A DNA stretch of 54,049 nucleotides from a virus: positions 1 to 54,049 of the IMG/VR virus record IMGVR_UViG_3300009370_001261, one strand, 5' to 3'. Numbering within the stretch: the stretch's first letter is position 1; every line of letters starts with the position of its first letter. Under the pieces are notes generated by a model, which did not search any database, was not told where the DNA came from, and saw nothing but the letters and a program-made list of their open reading frames with translations. Of the stretch, positions 52,100 to 54,049 are shown one piece after another. Both the position numbers and the translations under genes were made by a program.

Positions 52100-54049
52100 A
52101 TGGACGAATATAAATCAAGATTATCAGCCTATCTTAGTGATATGGTAAGAGAAGAACTTGAAAAATACGATGGTGGATTCACCGATGAGTGGAATGACCA
52201 ACGAAAAAAGAATGCTGAAGTCTTAGGATATAAACTTTCGGGTAAAAGTGATATAAAAGAGGGAGCAACTGAATTTTGGCAGGATATGTTTAGACCAGGT
52301 AATATTCCAAACCAATACATAAACCAATTAATAAAGAAAAAAGGTGAACTTCCATCTAAGTCTCATATAAAAAAAATATACAGAGATAATGGAAATCCAA
52401 GTTCAAGTCAATTATCAAAGGCATTTAAACAGTTAGCAAAAGAAAAATATATTAAAAAACAAGGTAGTTTATGGAAATGGGAATCAGGTTTTGCTTGGAG
52501 AACTGGTACAGAATTAGAATCCGTAAATGAAAAAAGAATAAAAAATTCACCTTTAAGAAGAAATATTACATCTACATTTAAAGATTTAGATAAAAAATTT
52601 AGAAAAAAATTAACCAGTAGTGACATAGATAATGTAGCATCTCATATAACATCTAAGAATAGATATTTTCCTAAAGACTTGGCTAATGTTGCAGCTGAGT
52701 ATTTTTATGCATATAAACGACGCAAGTTAAAAATAAACCAAGCAATACAGGCTACTATAAATTATCAAAGAGGATATCCGTATAAAACCTATCGTACTGG
52801 TACAGAATTAGAATCCGTAAATGAAACTAAAAAGAGAGATTACAAAGCAGAATACAAAAAATATGGTTCATCTACAAAAGCAAAAAAATATAGAGCAGAA
52901 TTAAATAAGTATAACAGACAAAAAGGTACTTACGGTAACGGAGATGGAAAAGATGCTTCACATAAGGGAGGAAAAATCGTGGGATTTGAAAAGGAATCTA
53001 CTAATAGAGGTAGAGCCGAAAAGAGTAGATTGAAAAAAGAGATTACAGTAAAGGAAGGAAACTTCAAAATATCTAAACGAGATGCTAATAAATACAATAA
53101 ATTAGCACAAAAAGGTAACCCAGTAGGATTAGATTTAGATATTAGACCGGGTTGGTTAAGTTGGGAAGATGGAGATTATAAAACTCAATCTATAATTGGA
53201 GATGATGAAAATGGTAGAGAACACGAAATTAGATTTTCAGATGTGGTTAGAGTTAATGAATCTATGAACGAACAAAAATTAAGAAAAGTCATTAGAGATA
53301 TTTTGAATGAAGGCAAACCAAAGATTTATTCACTTCCAACAAGAAAACAAGATATTATCTATAAAATGTTATGGCATAGAAATCAACCAAAATGGCATAC
53401 ACCAGGAGAATTTGAACAATTTATTAAAAAGTATTTTAACAATTACCTTCCACCTCATATTGCTGACGGATTGAAAAAAACAAAGAGCGCTGAAGATTTT
53501 GTTAAATTTGTTAGAAAATTTGATTTCAAAGAAAGTGTTAATGAAGCAACAGAATTTATCGCAATTTACAACAGAAAAAAGATTATAGTAAAAGGTGATA
53601 GCCTTTATGATGCTAAATTACAAGCTATTAAACAATTAAAAGTTCCAAAATCAAAACAAGGTTATTTATCTATTATGTCTAAAAAAGGATATGATGACCA
53701 ACAATTTAGATATGAAAACATAAACGAAGCGAAAGTTCCAAAAAACATTAAAATATCTAAGCAAGGATATGTAAAACAAGTTCGTCATCCAATGACAAAT
53801 AAAATATTAAAAGCTATATATGTAAAAGGAAATAAATACCAGTATAATTCAGTATATAAAACATATAATAGTGTAAGGGGTAATCAACTATTATACAAGA
53901 CTGATATTGAGGGTATTAAGTATGAGAATATAAACGAAGGCATTTCCCAAGGTGATATTAAAGTAATTGATACACATGATATTCCTTCTTTTAAAGAAAC
54001 TAAACATTCTTACGAATTAGTGTATGTAATAAAACCAAGAGTTTTAGGT
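52100..54049 (+). CDS. Polyprotein with many prohead-protease-like sites (open at right edge)
   Basis: At least 650 codons with no stop before the edge; start ATG at 52100 with GAGGAAG 6-12 bases upstream. Candidate cuts fall after residues 144 and 242 (SVNE), 404 (ILNE then GKPK), 482 (SVNE then ATEF), 543 (NINE then AKVP), 613 (NINE then GISQ), giving fragments of about 98, 162, 78, 61 and 70 residues. RTGTELESVNE occurs twice, exactly 98 codons apart, and ENINE twice. LRKVIRDILNE at about 394-404 resembles the targeting helices of other genes. Fragment ATEFIAIYNRKKIIVKGDSL looks like a small DNA-binding domain. Likely a core/internal-protein precursor cut during head maturation. Confidence 0.6.
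   Translation, partial: MDEYKSRLSAYLSDMVREELEKYDGGFTDEWNDQRKKNAEVLGYKLSGKSDIKEGATEFWQDMFRPGNIPNQYINQLIKKKGELPSKSHIKKIYRDNGNPSSSQLSKAFKQLAKEKYIKKQGSLWKWESGFAWRTGTELESVNEKRIKNSPLRRNITSTFKDLDKKFRKKLTSSDIDNVASHITSKNRYFPKDLANVAAEYFYAYKRRKLKINQAIQATINYQRGYPYKTYRTGTELESVNETKKRDYKAEYKKYGSSTKAKKYRAELNKYNRQKGTYGNGDGKDASHKGGKIVGFEKESTNRGRAEKSRLKKEITVKEGNFKISKRDANKYNKLAQKGNPVGLDLDIRPGWLSWEDGDYKTQSIIGDDENGREHEIRFSDVVRVNESMNEQKLRKVIRDILNEGKPKIYSLPTRKQDIIYKMLWHRNQPKWHTPGEFEQFIKKYFNNYLPPHIADGLKKTKSAEDFVKFVRKFDFKESVNEATEFIAIYNRKKIIVKGDSLYDAKLQAIKQLKVPKSKQGYLSIMSKKGYDDQQFRYENINEAKVPKNIKISKQGYVKQVRHPMTNKILKAIYVKGNKYQYNSVYKTYNSVRGNQLLYKTDIEGIKYENINEGISQGDIKVIDTHDIPSFKETKHSYELVYVIKPRVLG
52502..52826 (+). repeat. 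Two copies of a 31-base direct repeat coding TGTELESVNE
   Basis: Identical 31-base blocks at 52502-52532 and 52796-52826, 294 bases (98 codons) apart and in the same frame. They encode the sequence around a predicted protease site, so duplicating the spacer would duplicate a cleavable unit. Confidence 0.8.

Noticed and set aside
415-52626. Many minus-strand reading frames of 60-134 codons, such as 40064-40468 and 33848-34222
   Set aside because: They lie antisense to well-supported + strand genes, have no ribosome sites or motifs, and are rich in Phe/Leu/Ser as expected for the complement of Lys/Glu/Asn-rich genes.
1-54049. tRNA genes, CRISPR arrays, insertion sequences, integrase or attachment sites
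   Set aside because: I looked and found none: no cloverleaf with CCA-like arms, no regularly spaced repeats, no transposase and no integrase. The repeats seen are the oxygenase tandem and the 31-base pair.

Overview
The window is an AT-rich stretch of a large T4-like tailed phage (myovirus type). Nearly every gene is on the + strand, packed with 1-20 base overlaps (often ATGA or TAATG). The hallmark genes are a gp17-type large terminase, a gp20-type portal and a gp21-type prohead protease. I see no tRNA, CRISPR array, insertion sequence or bacterial housekeeping gene. The host cannot be named from the sequence; the style (low GC, surface-sugar genes, twitch-type and B12-type radical SAM proteins) resembles environmental aquatic phages.

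Bases 1-30116 hold a ~30 kb cluster for making and attaching unusual glycans. It encodes at least seven NAD-dependent sugar epimerases/dehydratases, two UDP-glucose/GDP-mannose dehydrogenase family proteins, a RmlC-type 3,5-epimerase, and a DegT-fold PLP enzyme with His in place of the PLP lysine (3-dehydratase type). It also encodes a split E1-type thiamine-diphosphate enzyme, two cobalamin-binding radical SAM enzymes, a 2-oxoglutarate oxygenase, two SGNH proteins (one fused to a methyltransferase), a NodU-type carbamoyltransferase and a heptose-kinase-like protein. Several large proteins share a C-terminal signature ending in GFKTF...DESYD and are probable sugar-transfer enzymes. The cluster is a mosaic: a GDP-mannose 3,5-epimerase gene is split into two chimeric ends 3.4 kb apart, an oxygenase gene start is present three times in tandem, and some enzymes lack a domain or a catalytic residue. 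It ends at a hairpin.

Bases 30140-40179 hold a run of mostly short genes whose products begin with nearly the same peptide, MIKLKDLLTE or a close variant. The peptide ends in [L/I]-x-E, the cleavage consensus of the T4 gp21 prohead protease, and a gp21-type protease lies at 50664. By analogy with the capsid-targeting sequence of T4 internal proteins (IPI-III, Alt), these look like proteins loaded into the prohead, trimmed, and possibly injected with the DNA. The cargo domains include a P-loop kinase, a ParB-like domain, a small Cys/His protein and two candidate ADP-ribosyltransferase-like folds. One 1104-residue polyprotein carries exonuclease, nucleotidyltransferase and ligase domains, each preceded by a possible cleavage site. 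Further sites occur in the genes beside the protease and in a second open-ended polyprotein that runs off the right edge. This cargo system is the most notable feature of the window.

Bases 40179-54049 are the head-assembly region: small membrane/coiled-coil and structural proteins, terminase, a free-standing endonuclease, a portal gene with two in-frame inteins, several unknown conserved proteins, the protease, and the polyprotein. Three gene starts (30178, 36147, 48099) share TATTTATA about 30 bases upstream, each just after a hairpin at the end of the previous gene. These are probable terminator-promoter units.
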